Origin: Viridibacillus arenosi | GTDB taxonomy: Bacteria; Bacillota; Bacilli; Bacillales_A; Planococcaceae | Reading direction: 5' to 3' | Length of the DNA: 64,000 nt | Assembly (NCBI RefSeq): GCF_001955655.1 | Contig: NZ_MSPW01000002.1 | Location: forward strand, 496,001-560,000 | Part shown: piece after piece, positions 26,627 through 34,417 of the stretch | Layout: every line of letters begins with the position of its first letter | How positions within the stretch are numbered: the stretch's first letter is position 1 | The notes under the pieces: model-generated | Seen by the model: the letters and a program-made list of their open reading frames with translations, nothing else | Told to the model about the DNA's origin: nothing | The model's database searches: none | Program-made: the position numbers and the translations under genes

Positions 26627-27688
26627 ATGGAAAAGCTAAAAAAATTAAGAGCAGCATTACAAGAACAAGGGCTTGATGCAATGCTTATTACAAATGACTA
26701 TAATCGTCGTTACATGACTGATTTTACTGGAACTTCTGGGGTAGCAATTGTTTCACAAAATGATGCAGTCTTTATTACAGATTTCCGTTATACAGAACAA
26801 GCTGCTAAGCAAGTGCAAAATTATCGAATTGTACAACACCAAGCTACAATCATTGAAGAAATAGCTAATCAAGTACAAGAAATGGGTATCAAAACATTAG
26901 CATTTGAGAAAGAAGATGTTAGTTATAGCACATTTGAAATATATTCGAAACATCTAAAAACTGATTTAGTCGGAGTTTCAGGTTTAGTAGAAAAAATCCG
27001 CTTGATTAAGACGGAACAAGAGATTAATATAATAAAGGTCGCTTGTGAAATAGCAGATGCTGCATTCGAGCATATACTAACATTTATTAAAGCTGGCAAA
27101 ACAGAATTAGAAGTATCAAATGAATTGGAATTCTTCATGCGCAAACAAGGAGCAACTTCATCTTCTTTTGATACAATTGTTGCATCAGGTGTACGCTCGG
27201 CATTGCCACATGGCGTTGCAACTGATAAAATAATAGAAACTGGTGATTTTGTCACCTTAGATTTTGGTGCGCTCTATAACGGCTATATCTCTGATACAAC
27301 ACGTACAGTTGCAGTTGGAGAGCCTTCAGATCAATTGAAGGAAATTTACAACATTGTATTAAATGCTGAATTACTTGGATTAGAGCAGTTTAAACCAGGT
27401 ATGACAGGTATTGAAGCTGATGCAGTAACACGTGATTATATTAAAGCACATGGATATGGTGAGGCATTTGGCCACTCAACAGGTCATGGAATTGGTTTAG
27501 AAGTACATGAAGGTCCTGGATTATCATTCCGTTCACCTACTGTATTAGAACCAGGTATGGTCGTGACATGTGAACCTGGTATTTATCTACCAGGAATCGG
27601 TGGTGTCCGTATTGAGGACGATACATTAATCACAGAGACAGGTAATGAAAAACTAACTCATTCCACAAAAGAACTAATCATTTTATAA
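26627..27688 (+). CDS. pepP: Xaa-Pro aminopeptidase / dipeptidase (M24B)
   Basis: A creatinase-fold metallopeptidase that cleaves before proline (YqhT in B. subtilis). The N-terminal creatinase domain is followed by the catalytic M24 domain, with metal ligands in LDFGALYNGYISDTTRT, GHSTGHGIGLEVHE and EPGIYLPGIGGVRIEDD. I prefer the ATG (MEKLKKLR) behind AGGGGGA to the TTG three codons before. It lies between aroQ and efp. Confidence 0.94.
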   Translation: MEKLKKLRAALQEQGLDAMLITNDYNRRYMTDFTGTSGVAIVSQNDAVFITDFRYTEQAAKQVQNYRIVQHQATIIEEIANQVQEMGIKTLAFEKEDVSYSTFEIYSKHLKTDLVGVSGLVEKIRLIKTEQEINIIKVACEIADAAFEHILTFIKAGKTELEVSNELEFFMRKQGATSSSFDTIVASGVRSALPHGVATDKIIETGDFVTLDFGALYNGYISDTTRTVAVGEPSDQLKEIYNIVLNAELLGLEQFKPGMTGIEADAVTRDYIKAHGYGEAFGHSTGHGIGLEVHEGPGLSFRSPTVLEPGMVVTCEPGIYLPGIGGVRIEDDTLITETGNEKLTHSTKELIIL

Positions 27689-27709
27689 AGTAATATTGGA
27701 GGAACATTC

Positions 27710-28267
27710 ATGATTTCAGTAAACGATTTTCGTACAGGCCTAACAATCGTAGTAGACGGTGGACTTTTCCGTGTACTAGATTTCCAACACGTAAAACCTG
27801 GTAAAGGTGCAGCTTTTGTACGATCAAAACTTCGTAACCTACGTAACGGTTCAGTAATGGAAAAAACTTTCCGTGCAGGTGAAAAAGTAGAGAAAGCTCA
27901 AATTGACAATAACAAAATGCAATATTTATATGCTTCAGGTGATAATCATGTGTTCATGAACACTGAAACTTATGACCAAATTGAATTATCTGAAAACCAA
28001 CTTAAAGACGAATTGAAATTCTTATTAGAGAACATGGAAGTTTCAATCATGTCTTACGAAGGAGAAATCCTTGGTGTTGATCTTCCAAATACAGTTCTTC
28101 TAGAAGTAATTGAGACTGAACCAGGTATTAAAGGTGATACTGCTTCAGGTGGCTCTAAACCAGCAACAGTTCAAACTGGATTAGTTGTACAAGTACCATT
28201 CTTTGTTAATGTTGGTGACAAATTAGTTATTAACACTGAAGAAGGCACTTACGTATCTCGTGGATAA
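27710..28267 (+). CDS. efp: Translation elongation factor P
   Basis: A three-domain protein of 185 residues that helps ribosomes through polyproline stretches. The N-terminal KOW-like domain has the modification loop at [17 protein letters not shown] (Lys32 region). The rest shows the conserved signature near the C-terminus ([19 protein letters not shown]). The ribosome site TGGAGG is good. A terminator follows, and the next gene is spoIIIAC rather than the expected spoIIIAA. Confidence 0.97.
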   Translation: MISVNDFRTGLTIVVDGGLFRVLDFQHVKPGKGAAFVRSKLRNLRNGSVMEKTFRAGEKVEKAQIDNNKMQYLYASGDNHVFMNTETYDQIELSENQLKDELKFLLENMEVSIMSYEGEILGVDLPNTVLLEVIETEPGIKGDTASGGSKPATVQTGLVVQVPFFVNVGDKLVINTEEGTYVSRG

Positions 28268-28281
28268 TTAAGTCATTCTTT

Positions 28282-28326
28282 AAAATCGACCCTTATAGCT
28301 TATGCTATTGGGGTCGTTTTTTTTTG
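28282..28326 (+). terminator. Terminator after efp
   Basis: AAAATCGACCC..TATAGC pairs with GCTAT..GGGGTCGTTTT, followed by a long T-run. Confidence 0.85.
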
Positions 28327-28354
28327 TCTAATTCGATGTTTGTATGATTGGAAA

Positions 28355-28384
28355 TCATAACTCTTTCTAACTTTGCATAGATTA
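28355..28384 (+). promoter_or_regulatory. Possible sigma-E promoter of the reduced spoIIIA operon
   Basis: TCATAACT is followed after 13 bases by GCATAGATT. This resembles the sigma-E -35 (ATA core) and -10 (CATAnnnT) elements. It lies about 30 bases before the inferred spoIIIAC start. In B. subtilis the spoIIIA promoter lies upstream of spoIIIAA, so here it would sit directly before spoIIIAC. Confidence 0.45.
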
Positions 28385-28408
28385 GATTATACAAGAGGAG
28401 GGGCAGCT

Positions 28409-28615
28409 ACGGAACTTCAAGACATTCTACGCATCGCCGGTATTGGACTTGTGATTGCGCTTTTACATATCTTCTTTGAACAAACCGGTAAAAAGGAATT
28501 TTCTTTTTTTCTTTATTTTCTTGCCTATATGTATATCGCAGCGGAACTACTTCATTTTTTGCGTTTGTTCTTTGATGAAATTCTCACCTTCTTCCAATGG
28601 TTAACGGCTACCTGA
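28409..28615 (+). CDS. spoIIIAC: Stage III sporulation protein AC, with ACG at the start position
   Basis: A small two-helix membrane subunit of the SpoIIIA channel between mother cell and forespore. The residues ELQDILRIAGIGLVIALL and HIFFEQTGKKEF align with SpoIIIAC of B. subtilis. No ATG, GTG or TTG stands at the expected place. The codon there is ACG (28409-28411), six to seven bases after AGGAGGGG. Starting at it gives exactly 68 residues, the B. subtilis length. The only standard start upstream, a TTG at 28373, lies before the ribosome site. Either ACG is used weakly, or the gene carries a start-codon mutation, or the base is an error. Confidence 0.8.
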   Translation, partial: TELQDILRIAGIGLVIALLHIFFEQTGKKEFSFFLYFLAYMYIAAELLHFLRLFFDEILTFFQWLTAT

Positions 28616-28619
28616 GCTT

Positions 28620-28994
28620 ATGACGATATTATTTTACGCTGTGATTATGCTTATTCTTTTAATGTTCATTCAAATGGCAATTCCTGCTTTGCATCGTGTC
28701 TTTTATACGGTGTTTTTTTTCTTATTAATGAGCTTTTTATTAATGCGTTTATTCATACCGTTTCTTCAAAGGTTATTGCATGCATTTCCAATTGAGATCC
28801 CATATTTATCGCTTATCCTAGGCAGTGCATTTATATATTTCGTTTCAACAGCCGTGTCACAACATTTAAATGACCAGGATTATGAAGCACTTGCCTTTTT
28901 ATCACATACAGCGGTAAAGCTTGTTATTTTATCGCTTTGGCTAAAAGAGATAATTGAATTATTTTCAATTTGGCAACGTTTGATCGAACCATAG
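28620..28994 (+). CDS. spoIIIAD: Stage III sporulation protein AD
   Basis: A 124-residue protein with four hydrophobic helices. The C-terminal pattern (ALAFLSHTAVKLVILSLWLK) fits SpoIIIAD, a membrane subunit paralogous to part of AC. B. subtilis AD has 133 residues. It starts 4 bases after the spoIIIAC stop, so translation is probably coupled. Identity rests on position and helix pattern more than on strict similarity. Confidence 0.75.
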   Translation: MTILFYAVIMLILLMFIQMAIPALHRVFYTVFFFLLMSFLLMRLFIPFLQRLLHAFPIEIPYLSLILGSAFIYFVSTAVSQHLNDQDYEALAFLSHTAVKLVILSLWLKEIIELFSIWQRLIEP

Positions 28995-29081
28995 TAGATA
29001 AAGGTTGTCATTTTTATGGACAAACTCAATTTAATAGAAGAGATTTTTGGGTAAACGTCAAAAAAAGATAGGAGGGCAAGA

Positions 29082-29990
29082 TTGGACTGGTTACAGGAGA
29101 TTTTGGTCGCCCCCTTCAAGGACACATTATTTACACTCGTTTCATTACTTTTTTATGCACTACTCTTTTTATTATTAAATTTTATAATGCCTCAATTTAA
29201 AGAGTGGACAAGGGTTTTCTTTTTTATCGCTATACTTACTACGACATTAAAGCCAGTTTATCAATCATTTACTATGATGCAGGCATTATCTGAGAATATG
29301 ATTGCATTCTTTAGTGCCCTTTATCCAATATTAATGTCTGCAATGGCCATCTCAGCAGGAGCTATGTCATTAATGGCGTGGCATCCTATGTTATTACTAC
29401 TCATTCAATTTGCTGTATTTTTAACGGGGAGATGGCTAATTCCTCTGTTGACGGCATCTTTGATTTTTGATTTTCTATCTCGTTTCATGCCAGAAATATC
29501 TTTTGCTCGAATGGCTGACTTTATACGAGTACTTGTATTAAGCGTCGTTTCTGCTACAGTCATGTGCTATTCGATGTTTCTAGTTATGAATAGTGTAGTT
29601 TCAGTATCTTTTACCGGAGCTGCACTAGGACCATTGAAAAAGATGATCCAACAAAACATTCCATTCATAGGTTCTTTTATAACTGAGAGTTTAAGTACAT
29701 TTAGAAAATATTCATCAACTACTGCAACGGTAACGAGTACAGGTTTAATGATAGGTATATTTACTGCTGCTATTATCCCGACATTGAAAATTTTAATGAC
29801 AGGATTAAGTTTTCGTTTCTTGGCAGCATTGATGGAACCTTTTTCTGATAAAGATATTGCGAGTTTTTTAGATGATATAGGCAAAACATTATTTGTTTTG
29901 TGTGCAGTATCTTTTATTATTGCATTTGCCTTCTTTTTCACAGCGATATTAGCCGTTATACTTCTGAAACTACAAATACAAGAAGGATAG
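29082..29990 (+). CDS. spoIIIAE: Stage III sporulation protein AE (lacking the N-terminal region)
   Basis: A 302-residue polytopic membrane protein of the SpoIIIA channel. The conserved core includes SFTGAALGPLKKMIQQNIPFIG and SSTTATVTSTGLMIG. B. subtilis SpoIIIAE has 399 residues, and the missing part is the N-terminal segment before the helices. It starts with TTG behind AGGAGGG. A short ATG frame just upstream (about 29016-29054) could be a leftover of the lost N-terminus, but this is weak. Confidence 0.88.
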   Translation: MDWLQEILVAPFKDTLFTLVSLLFYALLFLLLNFIMPQFKEWTRVFFFIAILTTTLKPVYQSFTMMQALSENMIAFFSALYPILMSAMAISAGAMSLMAWHPMLLLLIQFAVFLTGRWLIPLLTASLIFDFLSRFMPEISFARMADFIRVLVLSVVSATVMCYSMFLVMNSVVSVSFTGAALGPLKKMIQQNIPFIGSFITESLSTFRKYSSTTATVTSTGLMIGIFTAAIIPTLKILMTGLSFRFLAALMEPFSDKDIASFLDDIGKTLFVLCAVSFIIAFAFFFTAILAVILLKLQIQEG

Positions 29991-30000
29991 GATTGGGGTT

Positions 30001-30150
30001 GTGGAAGCATTTTTACTTGGTTTAGTCGTCATTATATTCGTTGGCAAAATTGTAAGTTTACTATTGGAGGACCCAGAAGAGTGGGTTATTCTATTGAAAA
30101 TAATCGTTGCAATATGGATTTTAAAGTTTGTTTTTAATTTTTGGCATTAG
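30001..30150 (+). CDS. Very short SpoIIIAF-like protein, 49 aa
   Basis: A GTG-started frame of 49 residues with two hydrophobic helices (about 4-21 and 29-47). It lies exactly where spoIIIAF is expected, 10 bases after the spoIIIAE stop. SpoIIIAF of B. subtilis has about 206 residues: two N-terminal helices and a soluble ring-forming domain. Here only the two-helix part would remain. It could instead be an unrelated small membrane protein. Confidence 0.55.
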   Translation: MEAFLLGLVVIIFVGKIVSLLLEDPEEWVILLKIIVAIWILKFVFNFWH

Positions 30151-30232
30151 TATCTCATAGATTAGAGTTATGCTTCATACAATGATGTAGATAACAGGAA
30201 AGATGTGAAGAGGGGGATGACTAGCTCGGGCG

Positions 30233-30679
30233 GTGCAGAATATGAAAAAAACGTCAATTTACTATGTAGGAATATTGATGGCAATTGTCATCATTATTGT
30301 GGCCATGTTTTCATACAATAATGAAAATCCTATGAAAACATCGTCTAAAGGAGAGAATGTATCTACTAATGAAGCGGAACAGCTAGCAGTCATTTTATCT
30401 AGGATTGACAAAGTCGGGAAAGTTGAGCTTTATTTTTATGCAGGTGGACAAACGGCACAAGATGTAAAAAAAGATTCTTCATCCTTAGAGAATTATTTCA
30501 GCTGGTCTAATACAACTGGACAAGAAAGTGGGCAAGTAACCGGAGTATTAGTTGTTGCGGAAGGGGCGAATGACATCGCTGTAAAGAATGAATTAGTAAC
30601 TACGCTGACAAAAGTGCTGGAAATTCCTGCACACAGAATTGTTGTAATGCCTATGGAAAAGAGAGGGGAAATAAAATGA
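30233..30679 (+). CDS. spoIIIAG: Stage III sporulation protein AG (short)
   Basis: One N-terminal transmembrane helix (about 8-27) is followed by a ring-building domain with EAEQLAVILSRIDKVGKVELYFY and a C-terminal strand-helix unit. SpoIIIAG forms a large ring in the space between mother cell and forespore. This protein has 148 residues against 229 in B. subtilis. The start is unclear: GTG 30233 or ATG 30242 lack a good ribosome site, while AGAGGGGG is well placed for an out-of-frame ATG at 30217. The 3' end overlaps spoIIIAH by 4 bases. Confidence 0.85.
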   Translation: MQNMKKTSIYYVGILMAIVIIIVAMFSYNNENPMKTSSKGENVSTNEAEQLAVILSRIDKVGKVELYFYAGGQTAQDVKKDSSSLENYFSWSNTTGQESGQVTGVLVVAEGANDIAVKNELVTTLTKVLEIPAHRIVVMPMEKRGEIK

Positions 30680-31224
30680 GAGTAAAAAAGAGAGCAGTTT
30701 GGTTTTTAACATTATTGAGTTTAGCAGCAGTTATTTCAGTGTACTATCTTATGAATCCAGCACAACCATTTAATGGTCTTAAAATCTTCTCAGATAGCAC
30801 ATTAAATAGCACAGCAGTTGATGATATTGCTAAACTAACAGGCAATGATAAAACACCTGTCACAGCACAAAGTGACTTATTTGAAGAAATGCGTATGGAG
30901 TTAATAAATGAACGTAGTCAATTGAAAACAACTCTAACGCAAAAAATAGCTTCAGATAAGTATACAGCTGAAGAAAAGAATGAAGCATTTAACGAGATGG
31001 ATGTTATTGTTAAGAAAGAATCTAATGAAGCGATGTTAGAATTGCTCATTAAAACTTTAGGTTATTCAGATGCATTTGTACGAGCTGAAAATGATCAAAT
31101 TCGTGTTACAGTACAATCTGCTGAATTATCAAAATCAAAAGCAGATGAAATCGTATACACGGTTAAAAAAGAGGTACCTACAGCTGGTAAAATAGTAGTC
31201 GACTTTAAATCTGAGTCTTTTTAA
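30676..31224 (+). CDS. spoIIIAH: Stage III sporulation protein AH
   Basis: A membrane-anchored protein of 182 residues with one helix at about 8-26 and a YscJ/FliF-like ring domain toward the C-terminus (ELLIKTLGYSDAFV and the following strands). SpoIIIAH on the mother-cell side binds SpoIIQ of the forespore, zipping the two membranes together during engulfment. B. subtilis has 218 residues, and the linker is shorter here. The ATG overlaps the spoIIIAG stop (ATGA). Confidence 0.9.
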   Translation: MRVKKRAVWFLTLLSLAAVISVYYLMNPAQPFNGLKIFSDSTLNSTAVDDIAKLTGNDKTPVTAQSDLFEEMRMELINERSQLKTTLTQKIASDKYTAEEKNEAFNEMDVIVKKESNEAMLELLIKTLGYSDAFVRAENDQIRVTVQSAELSKSKADEIVYTVKKEVPTAGKIVVDFKSESF

Positions 31225-31343
31225 CGAAAAAATAACGATATTGTCTTGAATAATTCCTATTTTCAATTATCTATTTAAAAATACCCCAAAACACGATAGA
31301 ATAAGTAGTGTATTATATTTCACAAAATTAAGGGGAGTAATTT

Positions 31344-31835
31344 ATGTTGAAAATTCAGGAAATTCGAGAAATTATTAAATTAGTAGATTCATCTTCAATC
31401 GACGAGTTCGTTTATGAGGTAGCAGATACAAAAGTGAAACTTAAAAAACATGGTGGTGTGGCAGTTGTAACTGAAGCGCCAGTAGTTAAAGTAGCTCCAG
31501 TTGCAGCGCCAGCACCAGTTGCGGCTCCTGCAGCACCAGTTGCAGCACCTGTTGTAGCTGAAGCAGCGCCAGCAGCACCAGCAGTGGATGCATCATTATA
31601 CAAAATCACTTCACCGATGGTAGGAACTTTCTATCAAGCTCCAAACCCTGAATCACCAGCTTTCGTAAAAGTTGGAGATAAAGTAGGCGAAGAAGCAGTA
31701 GTATGTATCGTTGAAGCTATGAAATTATTTAATGAAATCGAAGCAGAAGTTAGTGGCGAAATCGTTGAAATTCTTGTTAAAGATGGCGATCTAGTTGAAT
31801 ATGGTCAACCTCTGTTCCTAGTAAAAGAGAACTAA
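31344..31835 (+). CDS. accB: Biotin carboxyl carrier protein of acetyl-CoA carboxylase
   Basis: Carries the carboxylated biotin between biotin carboxylase and carboxyltransferase in malonyl-CoA synthesis. The N-terminal helix region is followed by an Ala/Pro/Val-rich linker (about 45-85) and the biotinyl domain, with EAMKL and biotinylated Lys127. The length of 163 residues is normal. The ribosome site AAGGGGAG precedes it. It forms an operon with accC 15 bases downstream. Confidence 0.97.
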   Translation: MLKIQEIREIIKLVDSSSIDEFVYEVADTKVKLKKHGGVAVVTEAPVVKVAPVAAPAPVAAPAAPVAAPVVAEAAPAAPAVDASLYKITSPMVGTFYQAPNPESPAFVKVGDKVGEEAVVCIVEAMKLFNEIEAEVSGEIVEILVKDGDLVEYGQPLFLVKEN

Positions 31836-31850
31836 GGGAGGCCTATCCAA

Positions 31851-33206
31851 ATGAAAAAAGTATTAATTGCAAACCGTGGAGAAATCGCGGTACGTATTAT
31901 TCGCGCTTGTAAAGAATTAGATATTCAGTCTGTAGCTGTGTACTCAGAAGCAGATCGTGATGCACTTCACGTTCAATTAGCTGACGAAGCATATTGCATC
32001 GGACCAAAACTTTCTAGTGAGAGTTATTTGAAAATTAGTAGTATACTAAGTGTTGCTCAAAAAACTGGCTGTGATGGAATTCACCCAGGATATGGCTTCT
32101 TAGCAGAGAATGCTAGCTTTGCAGAAGCATGTGAAGATGCTGGTATTACTTTCATTGGACCAACTTCAGATGCCATCAAAATGATGGGTATTAAAGATAT
32201 AGCAAAAGACTCAATGATTAAAGCCGGTGTACCTACAGTTCCAGGTTCAGTTGGTATCGTTGCAGATGCAGCTGAAGCAGCCGAAGTTGCGAAAGGTATT
32301 GGTTACCCAGTAATCATTAAAGCAACTGCCGGTGGTGGTGGTAAAGGGATCCGTGTAGCACGCACTGAGGAAGAATTGATTAAAGGTGTTCAAATCACTC
32401 AAAAAGAAGCTGCTGCAGCATTCGGTAACCCTGGCGTATACTTAGAAAAATTCATCGAGGATTTCCGTCATTGTGAAATACAAATACTAGCGGACAACTA
32501 TGGCAATACAATTCACCTAGGTGAACGTGATTGTACAGTTCAACGTCGTATGCAAAAACTTGTTGAAGAAGCTCCGTCTCCTGCACTTTCTGAGGAACGT
32601 CGCGTTGAGATGGGTGAGGCTGCAGTTAAAGCTGCGTTAGCTTGTGGATACCGCGGTGCTGGTACGGTAGAATTCATCTTTGACTACCATGAAGACAAGT
32701 TTTACTTCATGGAAATGAATACACGTATTCAAGTAGAACATCCAGTAACTGAAATGATTACAGGTATTGATCTTGTTCAACAACAGCTTAAGATTGCTTC
32801 TGGCGAGAAATTAGTGTATAAACAAGAAGATGTGAAAGTGAATGGTTGGGCGATGGAATGTCGTATCAATGCTGAGAATCCATCTAAAAACTTTATGCCT
32901 TCACCGGGTAAAGTAGAAGATTATATAGCTCCGGGTGGTTACGGTGTCCGTATCGACTCTGCTATGTATCCAGGATATAGTATTCCTCCGTTCTACGATT
33001 CAATGGTTGCAAAATTGATTGTACATGCAGATACACGTGAAGAAGCAATTGCTAAGATGAAACGCGCATTAGGTGAATTCATTGTTGAAGGACCAGGCAT
33101 TCAAACAACAATTCCTTTCCACGCTAAATTAATGGATCATGAGGTATTCAAAAAAGGTGATTTCAATACGAAGTTCCTTGAAGAAAATGACGTCATGAAT
33201 TCATAA
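31851..33206 (+). CDS. accC: Biotin carboxylase subunit of acetyl-CoA carboxylase
   Basis: An ATP-grasp enzyme that carboxylates biotin on AccB. It shows MKKVLIANRGEIAVRIIRA at the N-terminus, the glycine-rich ATP loop KATAGGGGKGIR near 155-166, and the metal-binding EMNTRIQVEHPVTE near 285-298. The 451-residue length is normal. It is followed by the asp23 gene, the usual order in Bacillales. Confidence 0.97.
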   Translation: MKKVLIANRGEIAVRIIRACKELDIQSVAVYSEADRDALHVQLADEAYCIGPKLSSESYLKISSILSVAQKTGCDGIHPGYGFLAENASFAEACEDAGITFIGPTSDAIKMMGIKDIAKDSMIKAGVPTVPGSVGIVADAAEAAEVAKGIGYPVIIKATAGGGGKGIRVARTEEELIKGVQITQKEAAAAFGNPGVYLEKFIEDFRHCEIQILADNYGNTIHLGERDCTVQRRMQKLVEEAPSPALSEERRVEMGEAAVKAALACGYRGAGTVEFIFDYHEDKFYFMEMNTRIQVEHPVTEMITGIDLVQQQLKIASGEKLVYKQEDVKVNGWAMECRINAENPSKNFMPSPGKVEDYIAPGGYGVRIDSAMYPGYSIPPFYDSMVAKLIVHADTREEAIAKMKRALGEFIVEGPGIQTTIPFHAKLMDHEVFKKGDFNTKFLEENDVMNS

Positions 33207-33222
33207 GAAAGGGGCGAATTCT

Positions 33223-33630
33223 ATGGCTGAAAAAGTGATACAATCTTTACCTCAAAGCACTCCTGCTGGTAAGGAAGAGCTAGGTAAGATTGAAGTAGCG
33301 CCTGAAGTTATTGAAGTTATTGCAGGAATTGCTACTACAGAAGTGGAAGGCGTTTCTGGTACAAGAGGAAACTTCGCTACAGGCGTAGTAGAAAAATTCG
33401 GTAAAAAGGTTCATGGGAAAGGTATTAAAACCGAATGGACTGAAGCGGGCTTAATCGTAGATGTATATTGCTTCGTGCAATATGGAGCATCTGTTGCGAA
33501 AGTAGCTCATCAAGTTCAAACCCAGATTCGTGAAGCTATCTTTAATATGACATCTCTTGCAACGCAAGAGGTAAATGTACATATTACCGGCATCCAATTT
33601 GATCAAATGAACGATGCAAAAACTGAATAA
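33223..33630 (+). CDS. yqhY: Asp23/Gls24 family protein YqhY
   Basis: A 135-residue protein of the Asp23 (alkaline shock) family, seen from GKIEVAPEVIEVIAGIATTEVEGV and the C-terminal repeat-like strands. YqhY lies after accBC in Bacillales, and loss of it in B. subtilis disturbs fatty acid synthesis control. The ribosome site AAAGGGGCG precedes it. A strong terminator closes the operon. Confidence 0.93.
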   Translation: MAEKVIQSLPQSTPAGKEELGKIEVAPEVIEVIAGIATTEVEGVSGTRGNFATGVVEKFGKKVHGKGIKTEWTEAGLIVDVYCFVQYGASVAKVAHQVQTQIREAIFNMTSLATQEVNVHITGIQFDQMNDAKTE

Positions 33631-33632
33631 TG

Positions 33633-33670
33633 TAAAAAAACACCACTTCCAATGAAGTGGTGTTTTTTTA
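33633..33670 (+). terminator. Terminator after accB-accC-yqhY
   Basis: AAAAAACACCACTTC-4-GAAGTGGTGTTTTTT, a nearly perfect stem with a T-run. Confidence 0.92.
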
Positions 33671-34194
33671 TTGTGTTGAAAATCAAACTCGTCATTAGAA
33701 AGAATCAAATAATCTCGTTAAAAACTCTTTGGTATAAATAAATGAGAGGTTTTTATTTGTTTAAAGATATCCCACAATCGATTACTAATGAATCTATGAT
33801 CCAAATAATAAAATAATTTTGCTATAGCTAGCAATTTAAACGATTTAAAGTTAATGCTCATAACTACTAGAGGATAATGAATAGTTTAGGAGTTTTTTCT
33901 TATAGTTTAATGAATGTATAGTGATATAGGTAAAAAATATAAAGGTAAAATATTTAATGCGATACATTATTACTATATAAGAAAAAACACAATTCAAGTA
34001 AAGTTTAAGTAATGCGACTTTTTCGATAATGAAAATGATATTTTTATTATAAAACCAATAAATAGGAGATAAGTTTTAGGTTGTAATAACTAGAGTGAGG
34101 GAAATAAATTGGAACTTATTAGATGTAAAACAATTCATATGATTCATGATGTAGTGTAAGATATCATGGTACTTTAGATTTATAAAAATTGAAT
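33671..34194. other. Long intergenic region before the c-di-GMP riboswitch
   Basis: About 520 bases, very A+T rich, without a gene I can support. A weak hairpin AAAACTCT / AGAGGTTTT lies at about 33720-33755. Confidence 0.5.
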
Positions 34195-34267
34195 AGGCAA
34201 ACCTAGAGAAATTTAGGGACGCAAAGCTAGAGGGGCTAAGGTTGAAAAACTATGCCAGCCAGTTGCC
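34195..34267 (+). ncRNA. Cyclic di-GMP-I riboswitch (GEMM motif)
   Basis: The conserved pieces of the GEMM-I aptamer appear in order: GGCAAACCTAGAGAAATTTA, GGGACGCAAAGC, GGGGCTAAGG, and a closing GCCAGCCAGTTGCC that pairs with the first GGCAA. It stands alone upstream of the large secreted protease gene and is followed by two hairpins. The class is well known in Bacillales, where it controls adhesion and motility genes. Confidence 0.92.
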
Positions 34268-34302
34268 AAAGAGTACATTATACTTTTTGTTATTTTGGGT
34301 TA

Positions 34303-34376
34303 AATAAAAATGTCTTAATCATTTTTATTTAGACGTTATCAAAAGTTAGATACTCTCTTATAGAGTAGCTTTTTTA
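34303..34376 (+). terminator. Expression platform and terminator of the c-di-GMP riboswitch
   Basis: Two hairpins: AAATAAAAATG-7-CATTTTTATTT (34303-34331), and TACTCT-5-AGAGTA followed by GC and six T (about 34350-34376). The second is a rho-independent terminator 20 bases before the protease ribosome site. Whether c-di-GMP turns the gene on or off cannot be told by eye. Confidence 0.7.
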
Positions 34377-34417
34377 ATGAACTTCTTAGGGTTTTATTCA
34401 TCTGGAGGAGAAAGCAT

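Noticed and set aside
31412-31609. Minus-strand alanine/threonine-rich frame inside accB
   Set aside because: It is the antisense of the Ala/Pro-rich linker of AccB. The composition is explained by that repeat-like linker.
34195-34267. Other riboswitch classes for the leader of the metalloprotease gene
   Set aside because: The GGCAAACC, GGGACGCAAAGC and GTTGCC elements in order match only the c-di-GMP-I motif.
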